Assembly (NCBI GenBank): GCA_964390725.1
Contig: CAYMIW010000021.1
Location: forward strand, 1 to 47,822
Length of the DNA: 47,822 bases
Direction of reading: 5' to 3'
Origin: JAABTH01 sp964390725
Lineage (GTDB): Bacteria; Bacillota; Dethiobacteria; DTU022
Shown in pieces: positions 7,839 through 16,732 of this stretch (the first letter of the stretch is position 1; each line of letters starts with the position of its first letter). The notes under the pieces are model-generated. The model had not been told where the DNA came from and made no database searches. It was given only the letters and a program-made list of their open reading frames with translations. The position numbers were made by a program, and so were the translations under genes.

Positions 7839-9992
7839 TCATTCTTTAAACCTTCGCCAGACTGCCAGCGCCGAACCTCCTGCCAGGAGAATAGAACCAA
7901 CAATGAGCAGTGATATTAAAGGTTTAATCTTCACTTCTACAATAAACACTTCACCGGCATTAACATTACTATCTTCAATTGCCAGTTGAACAAGCCCGTT
8001 ATCCGCATCTATTTCTTCAAGGGTGATGGTCACCCCTTCCGCAACTCTAACCGGATCTCTATACTTACCTGTGTTATCATAACGCATTACAGGCATATGT
8101 TCGGTGATTTGACCGTTTCGATTTATTTCAAGCAGAGCACCCACTTCGATTACACCAGTCTGTGAATGCGGTTCAAATTGAAAGCCGCTGAATATTATTT
8201 TATATTCATTATATTCAATGCTCTGACCGGCAGACATTGTTAAAATATCTCTGCTTGCTCCCAGCTGGACCTCCACCGGGCTTATGTAGAGATCCCTGGT
8301 AATATTTCGATGTATAGCAGGCGAACGCATTAATCTTCCTCCAGCCAGGTAAAGATTTGGCCTGGCAGTAAAAGTTTTGGCCCCGTCGGTAATCTTTACT
8401 TCAGGATAATTGTCATTTCCTTCAGTTACAATCCCCTGGTAGTTCAACTGGTAACCGAGCACTTCAACGGCTTCCCCTTTTGTCAGGGCAACCATCTGCG
8501 ACTGGGTGTAGCCGGTTGAACCCACCACCCCGATAAAAAGTAAGGCTAAGCCAATATGGGCAAAATAACCTCCCGAATATATCAACCCCCTGCGTAAGGC
8601 TTTTTTCAGCGAAACCACATTAACTACTAAGGCTGAAACCATTGTTGCCAACATCAACAATCCTAAAGCTGATTTTATTCCCACGATGTATCCGATTACC
8701 AGGGCAGGAATTAAAATGAACAAAATGACCTTCAACTGCTTTAATACAAGCCGGATCTGTTCATTTTTCCAGGTTAATAGCGGACACAGGGTTAAAACCA
8801 GGAAAATCACAAAAAATAAGGGCGCATTAGTCTGCAAATAAAATATTTCATCCACACTTGCCGGATTTCCAAATAAGCCGGTCAGTAATGGAGACAGGGT
8901 ACCCAACATGATTAAAACAGCAGCCAGGGATAAGACAATCAGCGTAATTGTAAAACTGCCACGCCGGGAAAAAAGAGCATAGTTATTCTTATCCAGCGGA
9001 ATATTTTTATAGCATATAACCAAAACCAATAGTCCGCCAAGCAAAAAGACCAGGAAAAAGGCAAGGATAAAATACGATAAAGTAGTTTCAGCAAAAGCAT
9101 GTACTGAAAAATTTGCCATCACACCACTGCGGGTTAGATATGTTGCAAAAATAATCAGTGAGTAAGTAATTATTGCCAGCAGCAGATTACTTTTTATATA
9201 TAGTTTGTTCTGTTTTTGTGCAATTAAACCATGAACCAGGGCAGTACAGGTTAACCAGGGAACCAGAGAGGCATTTTCAACAGGATCCCAGCCCCAGTAT
9301 CCTCCCCAGCCTAACACCCTGTATGCCCAAGCCCCACCGATTAGAATACCTGTGCCCAGGAATAACCAACCGGCAGCAGTCCAGGGGAGTGCTCTCAAAA
9401 AACCCTGCTGGAAATCTTTTTTCCATAGTGATGCCAAGGCATAAGCAAATGGAAATATCAGCAAAGCATATCCCACAAAAACAATCGGTGGATGTATTAC
9501 CATCCATGGATCCATCAAAAGGGGATTCAAGCCCATGCCGTCAGGCGGAACCTGACCCAGATGATAAAAAGGGTTTTCCAGGACCAAGAAAAAAAGCAGG
9601 AAAAGCTGGCCCACCATAATAACCGGGACAATAACCGGTAATAGCTCTTTTTCGCGTCTAAACAATAAGTAACCGGCAACAGCGGTAATCAGGGCCCACA
9701 GGATAAATGTCCCCTCCTGGCCAGCCCAGAATGCTGATATCAGGTATTCGAAGGGCAGATCAAGACTGGTGTGGGCATAAACATAATAATATTCAAATTT
9801 ATGGTTGATCAGGGCATATAAAAGATATATTGCAGTAGTCAGCAAACCAGCCGTGTGGAGATGATAGAAGTATAATGGCCACTTTTTGTTTTTTACCTCT
9901 CTCGTGGTAGCAACACGGGTTTCCTTTATATAGAGAATACCTGTAATCAGTGCTGCCAAAAAAGCCACGATTATTCCTATATTTCCAATCAT
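7839..9992 (-). CDS. ccmF: Cytochrome c maturation haem lyase subunit CcmF
   Basis: Polytopic membrane protein (717 residues) that transfers haem from holo-CcmE to exported apocytochromes. The tryptophan-rich haem-handling motif G-G-Y-W-G-W-D-P-V-E-N lies near residues 230-240, preceded by the P-P-I-V-F-V-G-Y segment of the CcmF/CcmC/CcsA superfamily. Many membrane helices, a large soluble domain near the C-terminus (about residues 500-680) and a final helix match CcmF topology; it is slightly longer than typical CcmF. The ATG at 9992 lies two bases after the ccmE stop. No ccmG or ccmH gene follows; instead there is an AT-rich gap and then the cytochrome gene. Confidence 0.93.
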   Translation of the reverse strand: MIGNIGIIVAFLAALITGILYIKETRVATTREVKNKKWPLYFYHLHTAGLLTTAIYLLYALINHKFEYYYVYAHTSLDLPFEYLISAFWAGQEGTFILWALITAVAGYLLFRREKELLPVIVPVIMVGQLFLLFFLVLENPFYHLGQVPPDGMGLNPLLMDPWMVIHPPIVFVGYALLIFPFAYALASLWKKDFQQGFLRALPWTAAGWLFLGTGILIGGAWAYRVLGWGGYWGWDPVENASLVPWLTCTALVHGLIAQKQNKLYIKSNLLLAIITYSLIIFATYLTRSGVMANFSVHAFAETTLSYFILAFFLVFLLGGLLVLVICYKNIPLDKNNYALFSRRGSFTITLIVLSLAAVLIMLGTLSPLLTGLFGNPASVDEIFYLQTNAPLFFVIFLVLTLCPLLTWKNEQIRLVLKQLKVILFILIPALVIGYIVGIKSALGLLMLATMVSALVVNVVSLKKALRRGLIYSGGYFAHIGLALLFIGVVGSTGYTQSQMVALTKGEAVEVLGYQLNYQGIVTEGNDNYPEVKITDGAKTFTARPNLYLAGGRLMRSPAIHRNITRDLYISPVEVQLGASRDILTMSAGQSIEYNEYKIIFSGFQFEPHSQTGVIEVGALLEINRNGQITEHMPVMRYDNTGKYRDPVRVAEGVTITLEEIDADNGLVQLAIEDSNVNAGEVFIVEVKIKPLISLLIVGSILLAGGSALAVWRRFKE

Positions 9993-9994
9993 TG

Positions 9995-10378
9995 TTATTT
10001 ATCACCACCCTGCTCGTACTTTGAAGGACATTTAACCAGAAGTTTCTCCGCCGCAAAAACATTGTCACGGTAATAGCCAACCACAACAACACTATCGGCA
10101 TGATCCAGATTGTCAGGTCTCGGCCCTTCGTAAATCACCTGAACTGTGGTACCCTCATCATCGGACAAAACAAATTGCAGCTTTCCACTCTCCTGGTTAA
10201 AAACAATTGAATCCGGATCATCGATATAACCCATTACCTGAACCTGCCTGGCAGTTTCAGCGGCCTCGGCGATTGTTACATAAGGATTCAGCGATGATTG
10301 AAAAGAATAAATAGCCAAACCGATTGAAATTATAATTATCGTAATGCCGATTATCCATTTAACTTTATTGTTTTTCAT
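9995..10378 (-). CDS. ccmE: Haem chaperone CcmE, CxxxY variant
   Basis: Membrane-anchored periplasmic haem carrier, 127 residues from ATG 10378 (GGAG seven bases upstream). One N-terminal helix (residues 7-23) is followed by the beta-barrel domain. The haem-binding motif near the C-terminus reads C-P-S-K-Y, where E. coli-type CcmE has H-x-x-x-Y. A Cys at this position is the known mark of the archaeal / Desulfovibrio-type pathway (System I*), which also lacks CcmH. The first codons overlap the end of ccmD by 14 bases, so translation is probably coupled. Confidence 0.92.
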   Translation of the reverse strand: MKNNKVKWIIGITIIIISIGLAIYSFQSSLNPYVTIAEAAETARQVQVMGYIDDPDSIVFNQESGKLQFVLSDDEGTTVQVIYEGPRPDNLDHADSVVVVGYYRDNVFAAEKLLVKCPSKYEQGGDK

Positions 10379-10484
10379 TACGCTTCTCCATTTTTCTAAT
10401 CCGCAGATCAAGTCTGGCCAGGTATGAAAATATTCCGAGCCAGGCGACCAGGCTTACTATAAGTACTATGTAAATATTGTCCAT
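10365..10484 (-). CDS. ccmD: CcmD, 39-residue membrane peptide
   Basis: Short frame between ccmC and ccmE. ATG 10484 opens 39 codons with a single membrane helix (I-Y-I-V-L-I-V-S-L-V-A-W-L-G-I-F) followed by Y-L-A-R-L-D-L-R-I-R-K and a basic tail, which is the classic CcmD layout. CcmD helps release holo-CcmE from the CcmABC complex. No strong ribosome site precedes it (GGGAG lies 15 bases upstream), but it starts ten bases after the ccmC stop and its 3' end overlaps ccmE, so it is probably translated by coupling. It is too short for most gene finders. Confidence 0.85.
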   Translation of the reverse strand: MDNIYIVLIVSLVAWLGIFSYLARLDLRIRKMEKRNEKQ

Positions 10485-10493
10485 AACTAATTA

Positions 10494-11153
10494 TTAATTC
10501 TCCCTTCTGTTGTTCTGTTCCAGGTTAATCACACGCGAGGTAAGGTTGATTATCCAGGTATAAATCCCGGTAAACCCGACCAGGGAAGCCAGAAATACTT
10601 TAAACATAACAGCATCCATCTGAAAACCTGACTCAGCACTAATAATCGGATCCGGATGAAGGGTAGCATAAACCCTGGGAATAATAAAAACCAAAAAAGG
10701 AACTGAAACAAAAGCAAATATGCTAAATACCGACGCCAACCTTGCTCTTCTCCCCTCATCTTCTACAGAAGAACGCAAAACGAAGTAGGCACTGTAAATT
10801 AACAATAGTATAAATATGGAAGTCTGGCGGGGATCCCAGTTCCAATAAACGCCCCAGGTAAAACGGGCGAATATTGCTCCGGTTATTGTAGCCAAAATAG
10901 TAAAAATGAAACCGATTTCTGCATTGACAGCAGCGAGTAAATCATCTTTAGCAAACCCACCCCTGAGATAACGGATGCTGTAAACCATTGAAACAAGATA
11001 AGCTAAAACGCCGACCCAGGCCAGGGGCACATGAAAATAGATTATTCGTGATAGGTCCCCCAATCCCATTGCAGAAGGCGCATATAAAAAAGCAGCGTTA
11101 ATAACCAAAACCATCCAGATACACAGTGCTATTTTAGCAATTGTTTTCAGCAT
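10494..11153 (-). CDS. ccmC: Haem exporter/handler CcmC
   Basis: Membrane protein (219 residues, about six helices) that loads haem onto CcmE. The signature W-G-V-Y-W-N-W-D-P-R-Q-T-S near residues 102-114 is the CcmC tryptophan-rich motif, and His residues lie in the flanking loops (Y-F-H-V-P-L-A-W near 39-46). The start ATG 11153 has GAGAGG seven bases upstream. It lies 69 bases after ccmB and ten before ccmD. Confidence 0.95.
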   Translation of the reverse strand: MLKTIAKIALCIWMVLVINAAFLYAPSAMGLGDLSRIIYFHVPLAWVGVLAYLVSMVYSIRYLRGGFAKDDLLAAVNAEIGFIFTILATITGAIFARFTWGVYWNWDPRQTSIFILLLIYSAYFVLRSSVEDEGRRARLASVFSIFAFVSVPFLVFIIPRVYATLHPDPIISAESGFQMDAVMFKVFLASLVGFTGIYTWIINLTSRVINLEQNNRREN

Positions 11154-11222
11154 TGCACACCTCTCTCAAGTCTTAACCAGAAGTAAGATTACTATCTAAT
11201 TTGTCACATATATCATTTTACG

Positions 11223-11909
11223 TCAATCATCCAGGACAAATGGTATTAAAAGCAGTGAAACAGTAACGACTATTGCCAGGTATGAAATAAGAAATATAAA
11301 ATCTGTAATAATCTCTTCCCCGCTTCCACCACTAAGCGCAAAGCCTGTACTTCTTATTGCGGTTAACAATATTGGCAGCAGTACAGGAAAAGCCAGAACC
11401 GGCAGCAGGGAATTCTTAGAGCCGGCCCTGGCGACAATTGCCGCCAGTAAAGTTGTCGCCCCGGCCAGAGACAGGCTGGCAGTAATGCAGATCAGCACAA
11501 GAAGCCCAACGTTCCCACCTGGTGGTGGATTCATCATAATGTAATAGAGCGGTAGCACAACTGCAATCAGAACAATGAGTAACAAGGTGTTGAAAAACAG
11601 TTTGCCCAAATAAATTATTTCTGCAGTGGCCGACATTTTCAGGGCCAGAATAGTACCGCTATCTTCCTCCTTGGTAAAACTTCGGCTTAAAGCCGACATG
11701 GCGGAAAAGAATATTATTATCCATATCAACGCCGAGTGAAGCATTATATCAAGCGAGTAAATACCAATTGTAAAGCTCACCGTAACCAGCGTAGTCAAAG
11801 AGAAAAGGACCATCGCTGTAAGAGCATGACGGGTCCTGAACTCATCAGTAAGGTCTTTAACTACAATAGCCCGGATTGCAGTGATCAAGGAAAAGGATGT
11901 TTTCACCAT
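11223..11909 (-). CDS. ccmB: Haem exporter ABC permease CcmB
   Basis: Membrane subunit of the CcmAB ATPase that drives release of holo-CcmE. From ATG 11909 (GGAGG nine bases upstream) it has about 228 residues with six hydrophobic segments and a short charged N-terminus containing V-V-K-D-L-T-D-E-F-R-T-R, the conserved cytoplasmic start of CcmB. The gene begins inside the end of ccmA (53-base overlap), so the two subunits are coupled. An upstream in-frame start at 11972 lacks a ribosome site. Confidence 0.92.
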   Translation of the reverse strand: MVKTSFSLITAIRAIVVKDLTDEFRTRHALTAMVLFSLTTLVTVSFTIGIYSLDIMLHSALIWIIIFFSAMSALSRSFTKEEDSGTILALKMSATAEIIYLGKLFFNTLLLIVLIAVVLPLYYIMMNPPPGGNVGLLVLICITASLSLAGATTLLAAIVARAGSKNSLLPVLAFPVLLPILLTAIRSTGFALSGGSGEEIITDFIFLISYLAIVVTVSLLLIPFVLDD

Positions 11910-12495
11910 ACTGCCCCACCTCCTCCTGATCATTGGTTGCCAGTATAACAATGCTTTTCGCCTTGTATTCACTGATTATTTTGTTAACAACCTGTTTACC
12001 TTCACTATCAAGATTTGTATTCGGTTCATCCAGTAAAAGGAGGGCTGGCCTTTTAAGAATAACATAAGCCAGTTTCAAACGCTGTTTCATACCTGTGGAA
12101 AAAGCAGCAAGAGGAGTATCCGCGCTGCTGTTAAGACCAACTTCCGCCAGTTTATCTTTTAGTTCTGCTGTCGTTAAAAAATACCCACCCAGCTTGGCAA
12201 AAAACTGCAGGTTTTCCAGTGCCGTTAAATGTCTGTAGAGAGCTAAATCCGGCGTCAACAGGCCGGTTATTTTTTTTACCCCGGCAGCAGTGAGTTCGCT
12301 GGTATCCTTGGTCAAATCTATTGTGCCTGCAGTAGGTCTCTCCAGGCCGCAGATTAAACGTAGCAGGGTTGATTTTCCCGAACCGTTGGGGCCGGTAACC
12401 AGGTTGCACTTGCCCATTTCCGGTTGCCATGATACATCACTGAAGACTTCCTGCCTGTTATATTTTTTAGTAAGGTTATTTATTTTTATCCTCAT
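11857..12495 (-). CDS. ccmA: Haem exporter ABC ATPase CcmA
   Basis: ATP-binding subunit of the CcmAB complex, 212 residues from ATG 12495 (AAGGGG upstream). Walker A is G-P-N-G-S-G-K-S-T, the ABC signature is F-S-T-G-M-K-Q-R, and Walker B is L-L-L-L-D-E-P followed by N-T-N-L-D, all in the expected order. It is the first gene of ccmABCDEF. The divergent LysR gene lies about 200 bases away, so the shared intergenic space probably holds the ccm promoter. Longer in-frame starts up to 12549 lack ribosome sites. Confidence 0.93.
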   Translation of the reverse strand: MRIKINNLTKKYNRQEVFSDVSWQPEMGKCNLVTGPNGSGKSTLLRLICGLERPTAGTIDLTKDTSELTAAGVKKITGLLTPDLALYRHLTALENLQFFAKLGGYFLTTAELKDKLAEVGLNSSADTPLAAFSTGMKQRLKLAYVILKRPALLLLDEPNTNLDSEGKQVVNKIISEYKAKSIVILATNDQEEVGQYGENILFLDHCNPGYCS

Positions 12496-12698
12496 AGCTT
12501 GCCCCTTCGCATTACAGTACATCTTAAACGACCCCTTTAAAAGCGTCAAGGACTGCTCTGCCAGGTTGTATTGTTCGTTGTAACTGTTTCAACAGGGTCA
12601 TGTTATTATGCTATACTGTGTCTTAGGAATTGAAACTTATTTAGTCATACAGAATTATTATATATATTCAATTATTTTATATAATGAAGGAGATTCTC

Positions 12699-13619
12699 AT
12701 GGAGATAAGTCATTTATCAACATTTTGCAAAGTTGTAGAAGCGGGCAGTATATCTAAGGCGGCAAAAGAAATGTTTGTCAGCCAACCTGCTATCAGCCAA
12801 AAGATTCAGGAGTTAGAATCTCATTACCAGGTTCAACTACTCGATCGGACTAACAGGGGTGTCACCCCAACTAAAACAGGTCTTTTTGTTTATGCGGAAG
12901 CACAGAAAATCATCGCACTTATGGCCAGTATTGAAAGAGAAATAGAGCTCACCCGTAACCCGGTGGAAGACCTTACTCTTGGAGCGTCTAGCACTGTAGG
13001 AAATGTGGCCCTGCCCTGTACTCTTTTAATCTTCCGCGAGCGTCATCCCGGATTTAACATAGCTGTTGATTTAGGTAATACTGAGAAAACAATTAACAAG
13101 TTACTCAGCCGGCGTATTGAAATTGCCTTGGTGGAAGGGCCGCTCAGTGAAGAATGGAAGAAACAGTTTGAAGCTGAAGATATTCAAGTTAAGCATATTG
13201 CCCAGACCAGGTTAATCCTTACAGCAGCCAGTGGAGGGGCGTACCAGAATAACGATCGGATGACTTTAAAAGATCTTAGTGAAGCTCCATTGATCATACG
13301 GGAAAAAGGTTCGGGTATAAGGAGTACCATTGAAAATACTATTGCTGAAAAAGGATATTCGCTCAGTGATTTTAATATTATATATGAAATGGGTACCAGC
13401 AGCTCGATTATTTCTGCGGTTACATCCGACATGGGTTTAACCGTTCTACCTATTATGTCACTCAGGAAAGAACTTCATCATAAAATCCTGAAAAAGATTC
13501 AATTGAGCGATATTGAATTTTCACTTGATTTTAACCTTCTTTACAGGAATGATTCGAAAAAAGTATCTCATAAAAAATTCATTGAGTTGATTAGTTCCAA
13601 GGAACGTGGGTTCTGTTAA
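12699..13619 (+). CDS. LysR-family transcriptional regulator
   Basis: A 306-residue LysR regulator. The N-terminal winged helix is clear (residues 1-60, with A-A-K-E-M-F-V-S-Q-P-A-I-S-Q as recognition helix), followed by a two-lobed effector domain resembling the CysB/CbbR/YeiE branch. The start is ATG 12699 with AAGGAG six bases upstream; ATG 12684 precedes its own ribosome site and is unlikely. It diverges from ccmA and converges with the YeeE gene, so candidate targets are the ccm operon and the sulfur genes. The effector is unknown. Confidence 0.9.
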   Translation: MEISHLSTFCKVVEAGSISKAAKEMFVSQPAISQKIQELESHYQVQLLDRTNRGVTPTKTGLFVYAEAQKIIALMASIEREIELTRNPVEDLTLGASSTVGNVALPCTLLIFRERHPGFNIAVDLGNTEKTINKLLSRRIEIALVEGPLSEEWKKQFEAEDIQVKHIAQTRLILTAASGGAYQNNDRMTLKDLSEAPLIIREKGSGIRSTIENTIAEKGYSLSDFNIIYEMGTSSSIISAVTSDMGLTVLPIMSLRKELHHKILKKIQLSDIEFSLDFNLLYRNDSKKVSHKKFIELISSKERGFC

Positions 13620-13653
13620 ACTCCGGGTTTTTACTATCTCAATATATCCTCTT

Positions 13654-14823
13654 TTAATGGATTAAAAAGCGTATGTATATCTTTCCGCCTAGGAAGGATC
13701 CTATGAGTATAAACAAGCCAAATACCCATCCTTGTAAAGAAAAAGAGCTGATTCCGCTCCAGAAAGCTCCAAAGTTACACCCAACGGCCATATTGGAGCT
13801 GAATCCCAGTAACAATCCTCCACCAAGTGAATAAAGGTAAGTTATTGGCTTTTTGGGGAAACGTAACCTGAACTCACTGTTGATTAAACTGGCAACCGCT
13901 GCGCCGATAATTAAAGCTACGGCAAAATAAAGTATCGGGTTCAACCACGCGCCTGAAACAACATCTTGACTGGACCAGCCTGGATGATCTGACCAGTATG
14001 GAGTTAGACGGTTAAATTGATCAACTAACCAAGCTGAAAAGCCGGAAATACCGTTGATTAAACTGACTGTTCTCCCCCAGGAAAATATAATGATTATGTG
14101 GAGCAGGGCCAAAAAAAATGCCCCATAGTAATAATTGATAGCTTTACCGACCAGAATTTTTTTAAATGATCTGCCTGGGTGGGGAGGAATTATTTTTTTT
14201 ACTGTCACTCCTTCATAGATACTGATTAGGCAATGAAGAAAAACAAAAACAACTACATAAATGATGATAGTCCACAGCCACCCCAGATAATCAGGAATAA
14301 AAATTAAATTGCCCGCATGCGGGCTGAATGGGGACAAGCTGTCAAGATCAAGGGAGGGCAGATAAGAACCGACCATAATACCGACAAATACCACCCATTG
14401 GCCGATATAACCTTCACCCATACGCATCAGGCAGCCGGACACACAACTTCCAGCCAGGATTAAGCCAAACCCGAACAGCAAGCCGCCGATTATGGTATTT
14501 AAGCCAACAGGCTGCAGGGCACCTGCTTGAAAAAGATTTATATTGCCTGTTACATGCAGCAGAAAAAAACCTATACTGTTAATAAACAACATAAATAACA
14601 GGGCCCTGGTCATACTTCCGTTACGGATCAAAAAAATATCCCGAAAGCCCGAAGCAAAGCAAAAACGTGATCTCTGCAGAAAGAATCCAATAAATAAACC
14701 AAATAGCAAACCATAAAAAAGCGCAACATCATAAGTAATGAAATAAATTGCCAGGGCCATTAAGGCAACCATCAATAATGAAGCCACTATTATGTATTTA
14801 TTTTTTTTAACTGAACCATTCAC
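13654..14823 (-). CDS. YeeE/YedE-family sulfur (or selenium) compound transporter
   Basis: Integral membrane protein of about 389 residues made of two YeeE/YedE halves. Conserved cysteines lie in G-S-C-V-S-G-C in the first half and A-V-G-C-N-F-G-A in the second; in the thiosulfate transporter TsuA such cysteines line the route. GTG 14823 with AAGGTG nine bases upstream is preferred, although the frame opens at GTG 14835. It follows a TusA-family gene by 28 bases, the common YeeE-YeeD pair. Thiosulfate uptake is the best-known function; related YedE/YedF pairs are tied to selenium metabolism, which is relevant given the selenoproteins nearby. Confidence 0.85.
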   Translation of the reverse strand: MNGSVKKNKYIIVASLLMVALMALAIYFITYDVALFYGLLFGLFIGFFLQRSRFCFASGFRDIFLIRNGSMTRALLFMLFINSIGFFLLHVTGNINLFQAGALQPVGLNTIIGGLLFGFGLILAGSCVSGCLMRMGEGYIGQWVVFVGIMVGSYLPSLDLDSLSPFSPHAGNLIFIPDYLGWLWTIIIYVVVFVFLHCLISIYEGVTVKKIIPPHPGRSFKKILVGKAINYYYGAFFLALLHIIIIFSWGRTVSLINGISGFSAWLVDQFNRLTPYWSDHPGWSSQDVVSGAWLNPILYFAVALIIGAAVASLINSEFRLRFPKKPITYLYSLGGGLLLGFSSNMAVGCNFGAFWSGISSFSLQGWVFGLFILIGSFLGGKIYIRFLIH

Positions 14824-14851
14824 AATTGTAAACACCTTATTAATAATATGA

Positions 14852-15079
14852 TCAAGAATTTATTGTTATTATAATATGCCAAATACCCTCTGAAATCATT
14901 TTTATCTCGGCTGGAAAGCCATACTTGGTTATCACGTGTTCAACAACATTCGAAGTTGAGCAGCTGTGATCGGTATGTAAAATAATGCGGTCATCTTTTT
15001 TTACCTCTTTCATTTTTCTTTCCAGCATAATAATAGGTACCGGGCATATTTCACCAATTGAATCGATGTGATAATCCAT
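14852..15079 (-). CDS. TusA/SirA-family sulfurtransferase-like protein
   Basis: A 75-residue soluble protein with the TusA signature G-E-I-C-P-V-P-I near residues 10-17; the first Cys is the residue that carries persulfide sulfur in the family. The start ATG 15079 has GGAGG six bases upstream; the longer frame to 15103 has no ribosome site. It is paired with the YeeE transporter and presumably receives or passes on the imported sulfur (or selenium) atom. A second Cys (S-C-S-T-S) lies near residue 42. Confidence 0.88.
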   Translation of the reverse strand: MDYHIDSIGEICPVPIIMLERKMKEVKKDDRIILHTDHSCSTSNVVEHVITKYGFPAEIKMISEGIWHIIITINS

Positions 15080-15165
15080 TGCCAACCTCCGCCTTTTAAT
15101 CAATACAATTTTAATATGTTAGAAACAAGTTAAGCGTTGTTTTACCGGGAATCGGTTATCACCTA

Positions 15166-15194
15166 TTGCCCAAATCAACAATAATGGCTATAAT
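15166..15194 (+). promoter_or_regulatory. Promoter of tRNA-Arg
   Basis: TTGCCC (15166-15171), a 17-base spacer and TATAAT (15189-15194) form a sigma-70 type promoter, 16 bases before the mature tRNA 5' end. Confidence 0.7.
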
Positions 15195-15210
15195 TATAAC
15201 ATTAAATTAT

Positions 15211-15286
15211 GCGCCTGTAGCTCAGGGGATAGAGCAACGGATTCCTAATCCGTGTGCCGCAGGTTCGATTCCTGCCAGGCGCACCA
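15211..15286 (+). tRNA. tRNA-Arg (anticodon CCT)
   Basis: Complete cloverleaf with acceptor stem GCGCCTG / CAGGCGC, anticodon stem ACGGA / TCCGT and loop TTCCTAA giving anticodon CCT, T-arm GGTTCGATTCC, and an encoded CCA end. It reads the rare Arg codon AGG. Confidence 0.95.
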
Positions 15287-15294
15287 GCCCATCA

Positions 15295-15332
15295 AAAGGG
15301 TTTTGGGGTCATGCAGCTGACCAAAACCCTTT
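15295..15332 (+). terminator. Terminator after tRNA-Arg
   Basis: AAAGGGTTTTGG pairs with CCAAAACCCTTT (12 pairs) around a 14-base loop and is followed by GTTATGTT. It begins nine bases after the tRNA CCA and is AT-balanced enough to work in both directions. Confidence 0.75.
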
Positions 15333-15410
15333 GTTATGTTAAAAAGCAAATTTCAAACCGGTAATATAGAAAAATAACCTGACCGGCTTTTATGAAAGGA
15401 TTCACAGACT

Positions 15411-16574
15411 ATGACAAAAAATATTTCGATGAAAGCAGTAATTCTTGCCATTCCCTTTCTTCAAATGAGCGCAACAGCAATTTCTCCCGCACTTGCAGAT
15501 ATAATGGCGGATTATCCCCATATTAGTGCCAACATGGTTACATGGATGGTCACCCTTCCTTCCTTCACCAGTGTTATCGCGGCTTTAATTCTCAGTCGGC
15601 TGGTAACTTTTATGACCAAACGTTCCCTGCTGATGATCGCTCTTGGGTCTTTTCTAATCGGGGGAATTGTCCCTTATTTTATCGATAATTTTTACTTAAT
15701 CCTGGTCTTCAGAGCTGTCTTTGGCACCAGCATCGGTTTTTTGATGTCTCTTTCTCCTGGTCTGGTTACTGACTTTTTTGACGGAGAAGAAAGAGCTGCC
15801 ATGATGGGCAACCAGAGCGCTGCCGTTAACCTGGGTGGCCTGGTATTCATGTTTTTTGGCGGAATCCTTGCTGCAGTTCACTGGAATGTTACATTCCTGG
15901 TCTATTTGATCGGACTACCGATTGCCCTGTGGATATTTTTAAAGCTGCCAGAACAGGTAAACTTTGAACAAGAGCATAAAGAAAAAATAAATCTGCCTGT
16001 AAAAGTATATATTCTGCTTGGAGGAGTAATGCTTTTCAACACCCTCTTTTTCTCGCTGATGACAAATGCATCCGTAATGATCAGCGCCGAAAAGCTAGGC
16101 GACACTACCCAGGCCGGGGAAGTATTAACCTTCTTCACGGTTGGAAGTTTTTTGGCCGGTATGTTTTTCGGTAAAACCTACAAAACTTTCAGCAGCTATA
16201 CCACTGCCTTTGGCTGGTTGTGTGCCGGAACCGGAATGCTGATTGCCGGATTAAGCCATAACCTGATTCTAATCATAATCGGTTCCTTCCTGACCGGGGC
16301 CGGGATGGCAACGACCATGCCCAGCTACCTGATTAAACTATCCCACAGCGCTCCACCAAACGCTGTTTCTATTGCCTTTGCCTATACTGCAGTTGCTGCA
16401 GGAATTGGCCAGTTTTTATCACCATATTTTTTAGGCATCTTTAATTTAATTTTTAGCCGTGAAATCGGCAGGTTCCCAATATTGGTCAGCTCTATTATAT
16501 TATTAATGATGGCCATTGCAATTTTTATCAGCACCAGGGTTTCAAGAAATAACATGGCTGAGCTGAGCCAGTAA
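15411..16574 (+). CDS. MFS transporter, substrate unknown
   Basis: Membrane transporter of 387 residues with about twelve hydrophobic segments in two halves joined by a charged linker near residues 185-200 (E-Q-E-H-K-E-K). The arrangement L-I-G-G-I...F-R-A-V-F-G-T-S-I-G-F in the first half fits the drug/sugar-efflux type of major facilitator. AAAGGA lies ten bases before the ATG. It is a single gene bounded by the tRNA terminator and a strong terminator. The substrate cannot be read from sequence or context. Confidence 0.88.
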   Translation: MTKNISMKAVILAIPFLQMSATAISPALADIMADYPHISANMVTWMVTLPSFTSVIAALILSRLVTFMTKRSLLMIALGSFLIGGIVPYFIDNFYLILVFRAVFGTSIGFLMSLSPGLVTDFFDGEERAAMMGNQSAAVNLGGLVFMFFGGILAAVHWNVTFLVYLIGLPIALWIFLKLPEQVNFEQEHKEKINLPVKVYILLGGVMLFNTLFFSLMTNASVMISAEKLGDTTQAGEVLTFFTVGSFLAGMFFGKTYKTFSSYTTAFGWLCAGTGMLIAGLSHNLILIIIGSFLTGAGMATTMPSYLIKLSHSAPPNAVSIAFAYTAVAAGIGQFLSPYFLGIFNLIFSREIGRFPILVSSIILLMMAIAIFISTRVSRNNMAELSQ

Positions 16575-16683
16575 CTGGTCCCAACCAGGATTGCATTTTC
16601 TTCACCAGTTAAAACCAACCAGCGGGCATACTCGGGACTTTAACCCTTGAGGTTGCAAACGTGTCGGGTGCACAATAATATAA

Positions 16684-16709
16684 GGCGGCCCCTTTAATTA
16701 GGGGCCGCC
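16684..16709. terminator. Bidirectional terminator between the MFS gene and a convergent small gene
   Basis: Nine-pair GC-rich stem GGCGGCCCC / GGGGCCGCC with loop TTTAATTA. The plus strand continues TTCTTAT and the minus strand TTATATTATTG. It serves both convergent genes. Confidence 0.85.
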
Positions 16710-16732
16710 TTCTTATACGGAATTCTGTTAAA

